Assembly: GCA_040756995.1 (NCBI GenBank) | Contig: JBFLYK010000023.1 | Location: forward strand, 34,842-98,841 | Origin: BP-133 sp040756995 | GTDB lineage: Bacteria; Actinomycetota; Acidimicrobiia; IMCC26256; BP-133 | DNA length: 64,000 bases | Direction: 5' to 3' | Part shown: positions 51,726 to 61,013 of the stretch, piece after piece | Layout of the letters: each line of letters starts with the position of its first letter | Position numbering within the stretch: the first letter of the stretch is position 1 | Program-made: the position numbers and the translations under genes | Notes under the pieces: model-generated | Seen by the model: only the letters and a program-made list of their open reading frames with translations | Told to the model about the DNA's origin: nothing | Database searches by the model: none

Positions 51726-52884
51726 TGCAGCCGTCCTGCTTCTTCTGGAACATGGCGTAGGCCTGGGGCGCCTGGTCGAGAGGCAGGTGGTGGGTGGCCA
51801 TGTCGCCGGTGCCCAAGGGGTCGGCGTCGTCGTGCAGCAGGGGAAGGATGTCGTCGGTCCAGCGCCGGACGTTGCACTGCCCCATGCGGATCTGGATCTG
51901 CTTGTCGAAGAGGTCCAGCATCGGGATCGGATCCACCGCGCCGCCGTAGACGCCACTGATCGACACGGTTCCGCCGCGGCGGACGGCCTCGAACGCCTGG
52001 TACAGCGCCGCCAGCCGGTCGACTCCCATCTTCTCCGTCAGCTTGGCTGAGATCGCGTCGGGCAGCAGGCCGGCGGCGCGCTGCATAAAGCCGGCCACGG
52101 GTGAGCCATGGGCCTCCATTCCCACGGCGTCGACGACGGCGTCCGGGCCCCGCCCGCCCGTGCGCTCCTTGAGCTGTTCCACGACACCGCCCTGGCGGGC
52201 GTCGATGGTCTCGACGCCGTGGCGGGCGGCCATCTCGAGGCGCTCGGGGATGAGGTCGATGCCGAAGACCCGTTCGGCGCCGAGGGGCCGCGCCACCCGG
52301 GTGCAGAACTGGCCGACGGGCCCGAGGCCGAACACGGCCAGGCTGCCGCCCTTGGGCACGTCGGCGTAGGCCACGGCCTGCCAGGCGGTGGGCAGGATGT
52401 CGGACAGGTACAGGAAGCGGTCGTCGGGCGGACCTTCCGGCACCTTGATGGGGCCGAAGTCGGCGTGGGGCACCCGGAGGTACTCGGCCTGGGCGCCCGG
52501 CACCTGACCGTAGAGCTTGGTGTAGCCGAACAGCGCCGCCCCTTTGCCGTGCTCCCGCACCTGCGTCGTCTCGCACTGCGAGTACAGGTGCTGGTCGCAC
52601 ATGAAGCAGTGCCCGCAGGAGATGTTGAAGGGAATCACGACGCGGTCGCCGGGTTTGAGGTTGCCCACACCGGGGCCGACCTCTTCGACGACTCCCATGG
52701 GCTCGTGGCCGAGGATGTCGCCGGGATCGATGAACATGCCGAGCACCCGGTAGAGGTGGAGATCGGATCCGCAGATCGCGGTCGAGGTCATGCGGACGAT
52801 GGCGTCAGTCGGTTCCTGGATCTTCGGGTCCGGGACGGTGTCGATGCGGACGTCTTCCACGCCGTGCCAGGTCAACGCTTTCAT
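51703..52884 (-). CDS. zinc-dependent alcohol/formaldehyde dehydrogenase
   Basis: A 393-residue medium-chain dehydrogenase. The catalytic zinc site is ICGSDLHLY and LGHEPMG. The structural zinc cysteines are in CGHCFMCDQHLYSQC. The cofactor motif is FGLGPVGQFCTR. It resembles glutathione-independent formaldehyde dehydrogenases. ATG 52884 is chosen because AGGAG lies 7 bp upstream. A GTG at 52890 is possible. It is divergent from an epimerase-like SDR. Confidence 0.9.
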   Translation of the reverse strand: MKALTWHGVEDVRIDTVPDPKIQEPTDAIVRMTSTAICGSDLHLYRVLGMFIDPGDILGHEPMGVVEEVGPGVGNLKPGDRVVIPFNISCGHCFMCDQHLYSQCETTQVREHGKGAALFGYTKLYGQVPGAQAEYLRVPHADFGPIKVPEGPPDDRFLYLSDILPTAWQAVAYADVPKGGSLAVFGLGPVGQFCTRVARPLGAERVFGIDLIPERLEMAARHGVETIDARQGGVVEQLKERTGGRGPDAVVDAVGMEAHGSPVAGFMQRAAGLLPDAISAKLTEKMGVDRLAALYQAFEAVRRGGTVSISGVYGGAVDPIPMLDLFDKQIQIRMGQCNVRRWTDDILPLLHDDADPLGTGDMATHHLPLDQAPQAYAMFQKKQDGCIKVVLHP

Positions 52885-52923
52885 CCCCACGCTCCTCGGT
52901 TCGTGTCTTTGGCCTTCTGTGCG

Positions 52924-52950
52924 GCTTTACCCCGAGGGGGGCAGGGGTAA
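52924..52950 (+). promoter_or_regulatory. candidate stress-sigma promoter of the epimerase-like SDR
   Basis: GCTT 52924-52927, 17 bp, GGGTAA 52945-52950, 10 bp upstream of ATG 52961. The distance would give an almost leaderless transcript. Confidence 0.4.
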
Positions 52951-52960
52951 TGACCCCGTT

Positions 52961-53965
52961 ATGCGCATCGTCGTGACCGGCGCGACCGGCAACCTCGGCA
53001 CCAGCGTCCTCCCGGCCCTCGGCCACGACCCGGCCGTCGATTCGGTCCTCGGTCTGGCCCGCCGCCTCCCGGAGCGGTCGTGGCCGAAAGCGGACTTCGC
53101 CGCCGTCGACGTGGCGGACCCCGACGCCGACCTGGTCGGCTGCCTGCGCGGCGCCGACGCCGTGATCCACCTGGCCTGGACGATCCAGTCGGCTCGGGAC
53201 GAGCAGGCCATGTGGCACACGAACGTGGAAGGCACTGCGGCGGTGCTGCGGGCGAGCGCCGCCGCCGGTGTCGGAGCCGTCGTGTTCGCCTCTTCCGTCG
53301 GGGCCTACTCCCCCGGCCCGAAGGACCGGCGCGTCGACGAGTCGTGGCCGACGCACGGCGTGCCGACGTCGACGTACTCGCGGCAGAAGGCCTACGTGGA
53401 ACGGATGCTCGACAGCTTTGAGGCCGAACACCCGGCCATCCGGGTGGTGCGCCTGCGCCCCGGCCTGTTGCTGAAGGGAGACGCCGCCTCCGAGGTGGTG
53501 CGGTTGTTCCTCGGGCCGTTCGTCCCTCCGACCGTGCTCGGACACCGTCTCGTGCCGGTGTTCCCCCGGGCCCGCCGGCTGCGTTTCCAGGTGGCCCACG
53601 CCCTCGACGCCGGCGAGGCCTTCGCCCGGGCGGCGGTCCGACCGGTACGGGGGGCGTTCAACGTGGCCGCCGAGCCGGTGCTCGACGGCCCGGCGATCGC
53701 CCGCATTCTCGAGGCCCGGCCGGTGCCCGTCCCGCCGCCGGTGCTGCGGGCCGCGGCCGCCGTGTCGTGGCGGTTGCACCTGCAACCCACCGATCCCGGC
53801 TGGGTCGATCTCGTGTTCGCCGTGCCGTTGCTGGACACCGGCCGGATCCGCCGGGAACTCGACTGGCAACCCCGCTACGACGCGGCCGACGCGGTCACCG
53901 AGATCCTCGACGGATTCCGGGACCGCGCCGGACTCGAGACCGCGCCGCTGACGCCGGTCGGTTAG
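52961..53965 (+). CDS. NAD-dependent epimerase/dehydratase family protein
   Basis: A 334-residue extended SDR. VVTGATGNLGTSVLPAL is the glycine motif. FASSVGAYSPG with STYSRQKAYVE is the Ser-Tyr-Lys site. LRPGLLL is the structural motif before the substrate domain. The product cannot be named. ATG 52961. The stop overlaps the convergent hemerythrin gene by 4 bp. Confidence 0.87.
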   Translation: MRIVVTGATGNLGTSVLPALGHDPAVDSVLGLARRLPERSWPKADFAAVDVADPDADLVGCLRGADAVIHLAWTIQSARDEQAMWHTNVEGTAAVLRASAAAGVGAVVFASSVGAYSPGPKDRRVDESWPTHGVPTSTYSRQKAYVERMLDSFEAEHPAIRVVRLRPGLLLKGDAASEVVRLFLGPFVPPTVLGHRLVPVFPRARRLRFQVAHALDAGEAFARAAVRPVRGAFNVAAEPVLDGPAIARILEARPVPVPPPVLRAAAAVSWRLHLQPTDPGWVDLVFAVPLLDTGRIRRELDWQPRYDAADAVTEILDGFRDRAGLETAPLTPVG

Positions 53966-54531
53966 CTCTTCGGCGCAACCGTGGCCACGAGCTCCTCCCG
54001 GTTCATGCGGGAGCGGCCGGGGATCTCCTGCTCGCGGGCGAGCCGCTGCAGCTCTTCGGTGCTGAGCATCTCCTTGTCGGCCGCCGTGGGGGCGCCGAGC
54101 GCGGCTTTGCGGGCTTCGAGCCGCTGACCCAGCTCCGTGCGGAAGTCGTTGTCGCACGCCTTGCGGATCAAGGGGAACATCTCCTGTTCCTCTTCTTCGG
54201 CGTGGTGCTCCACGTTCTCGATGAGCACCTTCATCTTGGCCGCCCACTCCTCGTCGGACGGGCTGAGCCCCCGGGCCTCCTGCATCAGCCGGTCGACGAC
54301 GTGGTGCTCCTCGATCCCCTCGGTGACGAGCTCGTGGATCTGGTCGTTGAGCTTCGTGACCGTGGGATAGAAGATCTCCTCCTCGATCTTCGTGTGGATG
54401 TCGAGCTCCTGGAAGATCATCGTGGCCAGCCTGGCGGCCTGGGCGTCGTTCTCGCCCTCGGCGGCCCCGAATCGTTTGAACAGGCCCCGCACGCGGTTGT
54501 GATCGGCGGTCAGCAGTTGCAGCGCGTCCAT
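53962..54531 (-). CDS. hemerythrin domain protein
   Basis: A 189-residue protein. The HHE four-helix bundle has DHNRVRGLF, HTKIEEEIFYP, EEHHVVDRLM and EHHAEEEEQEMFP, the full set of di-iron ligands. The C-terminal 55 residues end in an SAP-like TEELQRLAREQEI segment plus basic tail, which could bind nucleic acid. It is likely an oxygen or stress sensor. The promoter at 54574-54600 matches the stress sigma pattern well. Confidence 0.9.
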   Translation of the reverse strand: MDALQLLTADHNRVRGLFKRFGAAEGENDAQAARLATMIFQELDIHTKIEEEIFYPTVTKLNDQIHELVTEGIEEHHVVDRLMQEARGLSPSDEEWAAKMKVLIENVEHHAEEEEQEMFPLIRKACDNDFRTELGQRLEARKAALGAPTAADKEMLSTEELQRLAREQEIPGRSRMNREELVATVAPKS

Positions 54532-54573
54532 CAACGCCCCCTAGCTTGGAAGGATCTCCTGACTGCGCTGCGA

Positions 54574-54600
54574 ATACCCGTTTGCGCCCTAGGAGGAAAC
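54574..54600 (-). promoter_or_regulatory. stress-sigma promoter of the hemerythrin gene
   Basis: Minus strand: GTTT 54600-54597, 17 bp, GGGTAT 54579-54574, the best match in the window to GTTT-N15-17-GGGTAT. The start codon is 42 bp further on. Confidence 0.65.
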
Positions 54601-55857
54601 GCCCTTGGGAGCCTGCTGGCTCATGAAGCCGAACAGGTAACCGGCCACGCGCCGCATCTGGATCTCCTCGGTGCCTTCGGTGATGCGGTACCGGCGGTGG
54701 TGGCGATAGATGTGCTCGAACGGCTGGTGCCGGCTGTAGCCGAGCCCGCCGAAGACCTGCATGGCGCGGTCGGCCGCTTCGCAGCAGAGGCGGTTGGCCC
54801 AGTAGTTCGCCATCGACACTTCCTTGCTGGCCGAGAAGGCGCCGTGCCGGTCCATACGCCAGGCGGTCTGGCGGATGAAGGGCCGCAGCATCTCGCACTG
54901 CGTCACGAGCTCCACGATCGGGAACTGGATGCCCTGGTTGGTGGCCAGTGGCTTGCCGAACGGTCTGCGGACCTTGGCATACTCGATCGCCCGGTCGAGG
55001 CAGAACGCGGCGGCGCCGAGCGACGACGCCGCCTGGCGGATGCGGTTCTCGTTGAAGAAGTGCTGCACGACCTGGAGGCCCCGGCCGAGGCCGCCGAAGA
55101 CCGCCTCGCCCGGGACCCGCACGTCGGTGAGGCGGATGTGGGCGTGGTCCGTGGGCATGTTGAACGTCCAGAGATATTCGAGGATGTCGAAGCCGGGGCT
55201 GTCGGTGGGAACGAGGAAGGCGGTGATGCCATCGCCGTCGCCGGGTTCACCGCTGGTACGGGCGAGGACGAGGTCGGCTTCGGCGGTGTGGATGCCGGTG
55301 TTCCATGTCTTTTCGCCGTTGATGCTCCACTCGTCACCGTCGGGCCGGGCGGTCGTCTCCATGTGCGTGGCGTCGGATCCGTGGCCCGGTTCGGTGATCC
55401 CGAAGGCGATGGTCCGCCGGCCGGCGGCGAGGTCCTCCATCCAGGCGGCCTTCTGGTCGTCGGTCCCGTAGGCGATCATCAGCAGGGCAGCCACGTTGTT
55501 GCCCACGATCGACGACTCGTTCTGGAGATCGTTGTGCAGGCCCAGACCTTTGCGGGCCAGGTGCTCCCGGATCACCGCCATGTCGAGGTTGGTGCCGTCG
55601 CGGCCGCCGTACTCCTTGGGCAGGGCATAGCGGTAATGGCCGGCGGCGTCGGCCCGGCGCCGCATCTCGGCCAGCAGCGCTTCCCAGTCCCGGCTGGGCA
55701 GGCCGCCGCGCTCCCAGTCGGTACGGGCGTCCTCCCGGCGATGGTCGAAGAACCGGAGGTTGTCGGACTCCTGCTCCAGCGGGCGGATCTCCTGCTCGAT
55801 GAAGTCGTCGAGCTCCTCGAGGTAGCGGAGCAACTCCGGAGGCAGATCGAAGTCCAC
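54589..55857 (-). CDS. acyl-CoA dehydrogenase family protein
   Basis: A 422-residue flavoprotein. FGITEPGHGSDATHMETTA is the FAD motif region, and YRITEGTEEIQMRRVAGYLF carries the catalytic Glu segment. It dehydrogenates acyl-CoA. It starts GTG 55857, 6 bp after the APH-like gene, in the TetR-led operon. The pairing with a phosphotransferase gene recalls ACAD10/11-type partners that act on hydroxy-acyl-CoA. That role is inferred. Confidence 0.92.
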   Translation of the reverse strand: MDFDLPPELLRYLEELDDFIEQEIRPLEQESDNLRFFDHRREDARTDWERGGLPSRDWEALLAEMRRRADAAGHYRYALPKEYGGRDGTNLDMAVIREHLARKGLGLHNDLQNESSIVGNNVAALLMIAYGTDDQKAAWMEDLAAGRRTIAFGITEPGHGSDATHMETTARPDGDEWSINGEKTWNTGIHTAEADLVLARTSGEPGDGDGITAFLVPTDSPGFDILEYLWTFNMPTDHAHIRLTDVRVPGEAVFGGLGRGLQVVQHFFNENRIRQAASSLGAAAFCLDRAIEYAKVRRPFGKPLATNQGIQFPIVELVTQCEMLRPFIRQTAWRMDRHGAFSASKEVSMANYWANRLCCEAADRAMQVFGGLGYSRHQPFEHIYRHHRRYRITEGTEEIQMRRVAGYLFGFMSQQAPKGVSS

Positions 55858-55863
55858 GGTGGT

Positions 55864-57234
55864 TCAGCCCTTTCCGATGGTGCCGATGTGTCGGGGGTTG
55901 GCAACGGCCAGGCGGTCGTGGACGGTCTGCCAGAGAAACGGGTGCAGCTCCGCTTCCCGGCCGTCGAAGTCGCCCGCCCGGATCGCCGCCGACAGTCCGG
56001 CGAGATCCTTGACCCCCAGAGACTCGAGCCCGAGGCGGGCCCGCTCCTCGGCGGCCGGACGCTGTTGCAGTTGCCGCCGCACGGTGGCCAGGACGTTGGC
56101 CGCCACCTTGGCGTGGAAGCGGATCTGGCCGTCGGTGGCGTCGGTGACCGGGCCGGCAAGGAACTCCTGCGTCGCCTCCAGAAGCTCTTCGGCCGTCGGA
56201 CGGCCGTAGAGATCGGGCGCCGGGCCGGCGGGCGGCCTGGCGGCCGGCCCGGCGGACCGGACAGTGGACCACGGCCCGGCCTGCGGAGCGAGGAGCTCGA
56301 GGAGATCCCACTCGACCTCCGCCGCCCGCCGGCCGATGGCCGCCAGTTCCACGGAGCGGTCGAGTCCGGTGAGGTGGGCGGCGGCCTGCTTCATGCACAT
56401 GATCCCCCACTGCAGGGTCTTCTCCACCAGCCACCAGTCGAACGTGGCCCGGTCGACAGACTCGCCGCCGGCGGCGTGGTAGGCGTCGAGCAGTTCAGCG
56501 ACGGTCCCGACGCCCGCCGCTTCCAGGGGCGCGCCGAACCGCCACGCCTTGACGCAGACCCAGGCGAGGTCCTCAACCGGGTCGCCGACGTGCACGAGTT
56601 CCCAGTCGATCACCGCCCGCAGGCCCTCCGGGCCGACGATCACGTTGCCCAGGCGGAGGTCGCCGTGGACGAGGGCCCGACCCCCGGCCCGGGGGGGCCG
56701 ATGGCGCCGGAGCCAGCGGAGCACTGTGTCGAACGTCGGGCTGACGTCCTCCACTTGGGCGTACATCTCTTCCAGGTACTCCAGGGCATCGGGCTCCGCC
56801 AGCCCGGGGACGGCGGCGGAATCGATCCGGTGTAGCCCGGCCATGAACCCGGCCAGCTGGGCGGTCAGGGCGGCGCGGGCCTCGGCGAAGGCGTCGTCGC
56901 GCAGGATCCGGCGGGCGACCGTCTCCCCGTCGACCCGGGCCATGACCATCCCGGCGCTGCCGAGGCGTTCGCCGTCGTCGACGAGCACGACCTCCGGCAC
57001 GGCCAACCCGGCGGCCGCCGCCGCCCGGATCGCCGCCGCCTCCAGCTGCATCGATCCGAAGTCACTCGCCCGCCCGGGAGGGTCGCGCCGCAGGATGAGG
57101 GGCCGCTCGCCGGCCCGGAACGCCCATGTCTCCCGCGACGCTCCGCCCGACAGCCGCTCCAGCCCGTCGACCGGCGTGCCGAGCACGGCCCGCAGCCGGG
57201 CCGCCACGTCGCCCCCGGTGCCGTGGCGGATCAC
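55864..57234 (-). CDS. aminoglycoside-phosphotransferase-fold kinase with DUF6285-like C-terminus
   Basis: A 456-residue protein. The N-terminal APH domain has LSGGASRETWAFR, HGDLRLGNVIVG (catalytic Asp) and IDWELVHVGDPVEDLAW. The C-terminal part (about 340-456) with HAKVAANVLATVRRQLQQR resembles DUF6285. Beside an acyl-CoA dehydrogenase it may phosphorylate a hydroxy-acyl-CoA, as in ACAD10/11 systems, rather than an antibiotic. GTG 57234 overlaps the TetR stop as GTGA. Confidence 0.83.
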   Translation of the reverse strand: MIRHGTGGDVAARLRAVLGTPVDGLERLSGGASRETWAFRAGERPLILRRDPPGRASDFGSMQLEAAAIRAAAAAGLAVPEVVLVDDGERLGSAGMVMARVDGETVARRILRDDAFAEARAALTAQLAGFMAGLHRIDSAAVPGLAEPDALEYLEEMYAQVEDVSPTFDTVLRWLRRHRPPRAGGRALVHGDLRLGNVIVGPEGLRAVIDWELVHVGDPVEDLAWVCVKAWRFGAPLEAAGVGTVAELLDAYHAAGGESVDRATFDWWLVEKTLQWGIMCMKQAAAHLTGLDRSVELAAIGRRAAEVEWDLLELLAPQAGPWSTVRSAGPAARPPAGPAPDLYGRPTAEELLEATQEFLAGPVTDATDGQIRFHAKVAANVLATVRRQLQQRPAAEERARLGLESLGVKDLAGLSAAIRAGDFDGREAELHPFLWQTVHDRLAVANPRHIGTIGKG

Positions 57235-57887
57235 GCCTTCCGGTCTCGGGTGATCCGCTCGCGGCCCGTCAGCATGAGGAACCAGGCCTCACCGGCCATG
57301 CGGCCGAGATCGTCGAGCATCTCGGCCCGGGGCAGCTCGGCCGGGAGCGCGATCTGGACGTAGGCGAGGTGCTCCACGACCGAACCGAGCGCCTCGGCCA
57401 GCAGTTCGAGGTTGGCGCCGTCCTCCAATCGGCCGGCGGCCTGGAGCCGCTGCAGCCAGCGCACCGTGCGCTCCACGAACCCGCGCCGGATCTGGAGCCA
57501 CAGTTGGCCGAAGTCCCGGTTCGTGGCCGCCGCCTCCCGCATGACCCGGATGACGTGGCGGTGACGGGCGTAGGTCGAGAAGTAGGCCCGGTTGGCGCCG
57601 ACGAGCTCCGCCAGCACGACGTCGTCGCTGCGCTGATGGCTCGTTGCCCGTTTGAGTTCGTCGAGGGGGCCTTCCAGCACGGCCAGGAGGATCTCGTCCT
57701 TGCTCTGGAAGTGCCGGTAGAAGTTGCCCTGCGAGATGCCGGCCAGCCGCACCATGTCGGAGATGCGGGCCGCGTTGTAGCCGCACTCGGCGAAGACCGT
57801 GGTGGCGGCGTCGACCAACCGGGCGCGGGTCACGGCCCCCCGCCGGGTTTTCGCCCCGTTCTTCACCGCCGCGACGCCCTCCGGCAT
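57231..57887 (-). CDS. TetR family regulator of the acyl-CoA dehydrogenase operon
   Basis: A 218-residue protein from ATG 57887. The HTH reads SDMVRLAGISQGNFYRHFQS with KDEILLAV following. GTG 57914 would add nine residues. It is first in the operon with the APH-like and acyl-CoA dehydrogenase genes, so it likely controls them. It is divergent from the LuxR-type ATPase gene. Confidence 0.9.
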   Translation of the reverse strand: MPEGVAAVKNGAKTRRGAVTRARLVDAATTVFAECGYNAARISDMVRLAGISQGNFYRHFQSKDEILLAVLEGPLDELKRATSHQRSDDVVLAELVGANRAYFSTYARHRHVIRVMREAAATNRDFGQLWLQIRRGFVERTVRWLQRLQAAGRLEDGANLELLAEALGSVVEHLAYVQIALPAELPRAEMLDDLGRMAGEAWFLMLTGRERITRDRKA

Positions 57888-57985
57888 GCCGCCATTATGC
57901 GACACACGAGTCACATCTCATCGATCTGTGGGTTTGGGACGCCGAGCGCTGGGCCCGTGACGACCGGATCGGCCACACTGGCGCA

Positions 57986-60898
57986 GTGCGGACGGTGGGG
58001 TGCCCGCAGCTCGTGGGGCGGGGGGAGGAAGTCCGGGTTCTGACCGGGTTGATCGACGGCGCGGCGACCGGCGCCGGCGGCAGCGCGTTCGTGCTCGGTG
58101 AGGCCGGCATCGGAAAGTCCCGCCTGCTGGGGGCCGTGGCCGAGCTCGCCCGGGCGCGGGAGATGGCGGTGCTGCGGGGGCGGGCGGCCGCCTCCTCGGC
58201 GCCGGCGCCGTACCGGCCGATCGCCGAGGCCTTCCTGTCCGCTCTGCGGGGCCGGGAGCTGATCGACGATCCCGGCCTCGGGCGGTACCGCCCCGTGCTC
58301 GACGTCCTCGTCCCCGGATCGGGGGACGGGCCCAGCGGCGAAGACCACTCGGTGGTGCTCCTCGGCGAGGCCGCGCTCGCCCTCATCGAACGGTGCGCGT
58401 CGGCCGCCGGGACCGTCCTGCTGCTCGAGGACCTCCAGTGGGCCGACGCCGAAACGTGTGAGCTGATCGACTACCTCGTCGACAAGCTCGACGGGCGGTC
58501 CATCGCCCTGGTGGCGTCGGTGCGGACCGGAGCCTCCTCCGAGGCCGCCCGGCTCGCCCGGACCATCGCCGGCCGGCGCCACGGCATGGTGATCTCCCTC
58601 GACCGCCTCGACGCCGAACAGGTCGACACCATGATCCGGGGCGCGCTCGGCAGCGGCGCCACCCCGGTCGGGCTGACCGACGTCGTCTCCGCCGCTTCCG
58701 GCGGCGTTCCGTTTCTCGTCGAGGAGCTCCTCGCCTCTCTCATCCAGTCCGGTGCCCTCCGGCGGGACGGGCAGGTGTGGAGGGCGACACCGGGGTTGCG
58801 GGCCAGGGTCCCCGCCTCCTTCGAGGCGATCGTCGCCGAGCGACTGGCCGGACTGTCGCCCGCCGGCCGCACGGTGCTCGATGCCGCCGCCGTGCTCGGC
58901 GAGCGCTTCGACTGGCGGCTGCTTCCGGCCGTGGCGGGACTGGCCGAGGATGTGGTGGTCGCCGGTCTGGCCGAGGCCGTGGAAGCGCAGCTGATCGAAG
59001 AGTCCACTATCGGGCCGGAGGGCTATCGCTTCCGCCACGGGCTCAGCCGGACGGCGGTGCTCGAGGCGCTGGCCAGGCCGCAACGGGAACGGCTCGCCCG
59101 GCGGGCGCTGGCCGTCCTGGGTGTCGACCCCGACGCTCCCGCTGGGCGCGCCGACCGCGCCGACCCGGAGTTCGTGGCCGATCTGGCCCTCGCCGCCGGC
59201 GAGCCGGGCCTGGCCGCCCGGGCGCTCATCGCCGCCGCCCTGGCCGCCGCCCGGCTCGGCGCCTATGTCTCGGCCCGGCGCTCCGGCGAACTGGCCGCCA
59301 CGCTGGCCACCTCGGCCGAGGAACTGGTCGAGGCCCACGAGGTCGTCCTCGACGCCTGCGCCGCCTGTGGCGACGCGGCCCGGGCGGCCGAGGTGGGCGA
59401 CCGGCTGCTCTCGGAGCTCCAGCGGCTCGGCGCGGCCGACGAACGGGTGGCCAATGTCCACCTCCGGCTGGCCGTGGCGGCCGTCGACGCCACCGACTGG
59501 TCGCGGGCCGAGGCCTACCTCGCCGAAGTCGCGGCGCGTCAGCCGGATCCGCCGGCGCTCGCCCGGGGTCGGGCCGATCTGCTGCGGGCGGCGGTCGCCC
59601 TCGGCCGGCACGAGCCGCACGCCGCCGCGGAGCACGCCGAGCGGGCCAGAGAGGCGGCGGACGAGACCGGCGATGCCCTGCTCCGTACGGAGGCGGCGGC
59701 GCTCCTCGGCCGGGCCCATCGCGTGACCGACGTGGAGGCGGCCCGCCGTGATTTCACCGAGGCCGTGGCCGCGGCCGGGCGCACCGGCTCGCCGATGGCC
59801 GTGGCCCGGGCCACGCACGAGCTCGCCACGCTCGACGTGCTGGTCGCCGGCTCCACCGCGGCGATGGAACGCGCCCGGGCGCTGGCCGCCGACGCCGGAG
59901 GTGTTGCGCTCATGGCGGTGGCCGACCTGCAGCTCGGAATCCTGCACTGGCTCCACTACGACCTGGACGCCTGCACGGCCGCCCTCCGGCGGGCGCTGGA
60001 CGCCGCCGCCCGTCACGACCTCGCCCTGCTCGAACTGTCGGCCGCCGCCCTCCTCAGCTCCACCGACGCGGTGCAGGGGCGGCGCCATGACGCGCTGGCC
60101 TGGTTCGAGCAGTACCGGGCCCGCATGGACGACGAGGTCGAGGCGACCGCCCGCGGCCACAGTCTCGCCGTCGCCGCGCTGGCCTGGGAGGACCGGGCCG
60201 CCGCCCGCGCCGAGCTGGACCTGGCGAAGAAGCTGGCGCCGCGCTACTCCGACGTGGCCCGCGCCCCCCACTGCGGGCTGCGGGTGCTGCTCCTCGCTGT
60301 GGACGCCGACCCTTCGGCGGAGGCCGAGGCCGAGGAGCTGCAGGCCGACGCCGCCGTGGTCGGCCCGCCCGGGGCGCTGACCGAGCTGGCCCTGGCCGTG
60401 CTGGCCGGCCGCGGCGGCCGCCGGGAGACCGCCGGACAGCAGGCCGAGGCGGCGTTCGCCGCCCTGCGGCCGACACCGTGGCTGCTGGCCATCGGGCAGC
60501 GCCTGGCCGCCGAGGCAGCCGTCGTCGACGCCTGGGGTTCACCGGCCGACTGGCTGGCGACCGCCCACGGCTTCTTCGAGGCCGCGGCGCTCCCGGCGCC
60601 CCTCGAGGCGTGCCGACGGCTCTTCAAGGCCGCCGGCGGATCGGCCCTCCGGCCCCCGGCGGCGGAAGGGCACCATCCCGACCTGGCCCGGCTCGGCATC
60701 AGCCGCCGGGAGGCCGACGTGCTCGAGCTCGTGGCCCTGGGGCTGTCGAACCGGGAAATCGCCGAGCGCCTCTACCTCTCCGTCCGGACGGTGGAGAAGC
60801 ACGTGGAGCGGCTGCTGGCCAAGACGTCGACCGGCAGCCGCCTGCAGCTGGCGGCGCTGGCTCACCGCTGGTCGCGGCGGCCCGACGGGGGTACGTAG
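57986..60898 (+). CDS. LuxR-type AAA ATPase regulator (MalT/LAL-like)
   Basis: A 970-residue STAND-type regulator. Walker A is LGEAGIGKSRLL (about 38-49) and Walker B is LLLEDLQWAD. A long central alpha-helical region rich in Ala/Leu is probably TPR-like. The C-terminus is a LuxR HTH: LVALGLSNREIAERLYLSVR with TVEKHVERLL following. Such proteins sense small molecules or sugars. GTG 57986. It is divergent from a TetR gene. Its target could be the downstream LLM gene. Confidence 0.9.
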   Translation: MRTVGCPQLVGRGEEVRVLTGLIDGAATGAGGSAFVLGEAGIGKSRLLGAVAELARAREMAVLRGRAAASSAPAPYRPIAEAFLSALRGRELIDDPGLGRYRPVLDVLVPGSGDGPSGEDHSVVLLGEAALALIERCASAAGTVLLLEDLQWADAETCELIDYLVDKLDGRSIALVASVRTGASSEAARLARTIAGRRHGMVISLDRLDAEQVDTMIRGALGSGATPVGLTDVVSAASGGVPFLVEELLASLIQSGALRRDGQVWRATPGLRARVPASFEAIVAERLAGLSPAGRTVLDAAAVLGERFDWRLLPAVAGLAEDVVVAGLAEAVEAQLIEESTIGPEGYRFRHGLSRTAVLEALARPQRERLARRALAVLGVDPDAPAGRADRADPEFVADLALAAGEPGLAARALIAAALAAARLGAYVSARRSGELAATLATSAEELVEAHEVVLDACAACGDAARAAEVGDRLLSELQRLGAADERVANVHLRLAVAAVDATDWSRAEAYLAEVAARQPDPPALARGRADLLRAAVALGRHEPHAAAEHAERAREAADETGDALLRTEAAALLGRAHRVTDVEAARRDFTEAVAAAGRTGSPMAVARATHELATLDVLVAGSTAAMERARALAADAGGVALMAVADLQLGILHWLHYDLDACTAALRRALDAAARHDLALLELSAAALLSSTDAVQGRRHDALAWFEQYRARMDDEVEATARGHSLAVAALAWEDRAAARAELDLAKKLAPRYSDVARAPHCGLRVLLLAVDADPSAEAEAEELQADAAVVGPPGALTELALAVLAGRGGRRETAGQQAEAAFAALRPTPWLLAIGQRLAAEAAVVDAWGSPADWLATAHGFFEAAALPAPLEACRRLFKAAGGSALRPPAAEGHHPDLARLGISRREADVLELVALGLSNREIAERLYLSVRTVEKHVERLLAKTSTGSRLQLAALAHRWSRRPDGGT

Positions 60899-61013
60899 GC
60901 CGCAAATCGGACGGATACGTACCGGCGATACGTGACCTCACCGATGTGAGCGACCGGCCGGACGGCGGAGGATGCCTTCCGCCGGCACGGCGCAACCTCG
61001 GGAGGTCAGCGTG

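Noticed and set aside
53767..56835. Long open frame of about 1000 codons on the plus strand across three minus-strand genes
   Set aside because: It is antisense to hemerythrin, acyl-CoA dehydrogenase and APH-like genes and shows no domain.
55864..57234. Aminoglycoside resistance gene
   Set aside because: The APH fold is present, but the operon with TetR and acyl-CoA dehydrogenase and the DUF6285-like tail fit acyl metabolism better.
57911..60271. Long open frame on the minus strand opposite the LuxR-type ATPase
   Set aside because: It is a mirror of the ATPase gene; repeats of Gly/Arg/Pro only.
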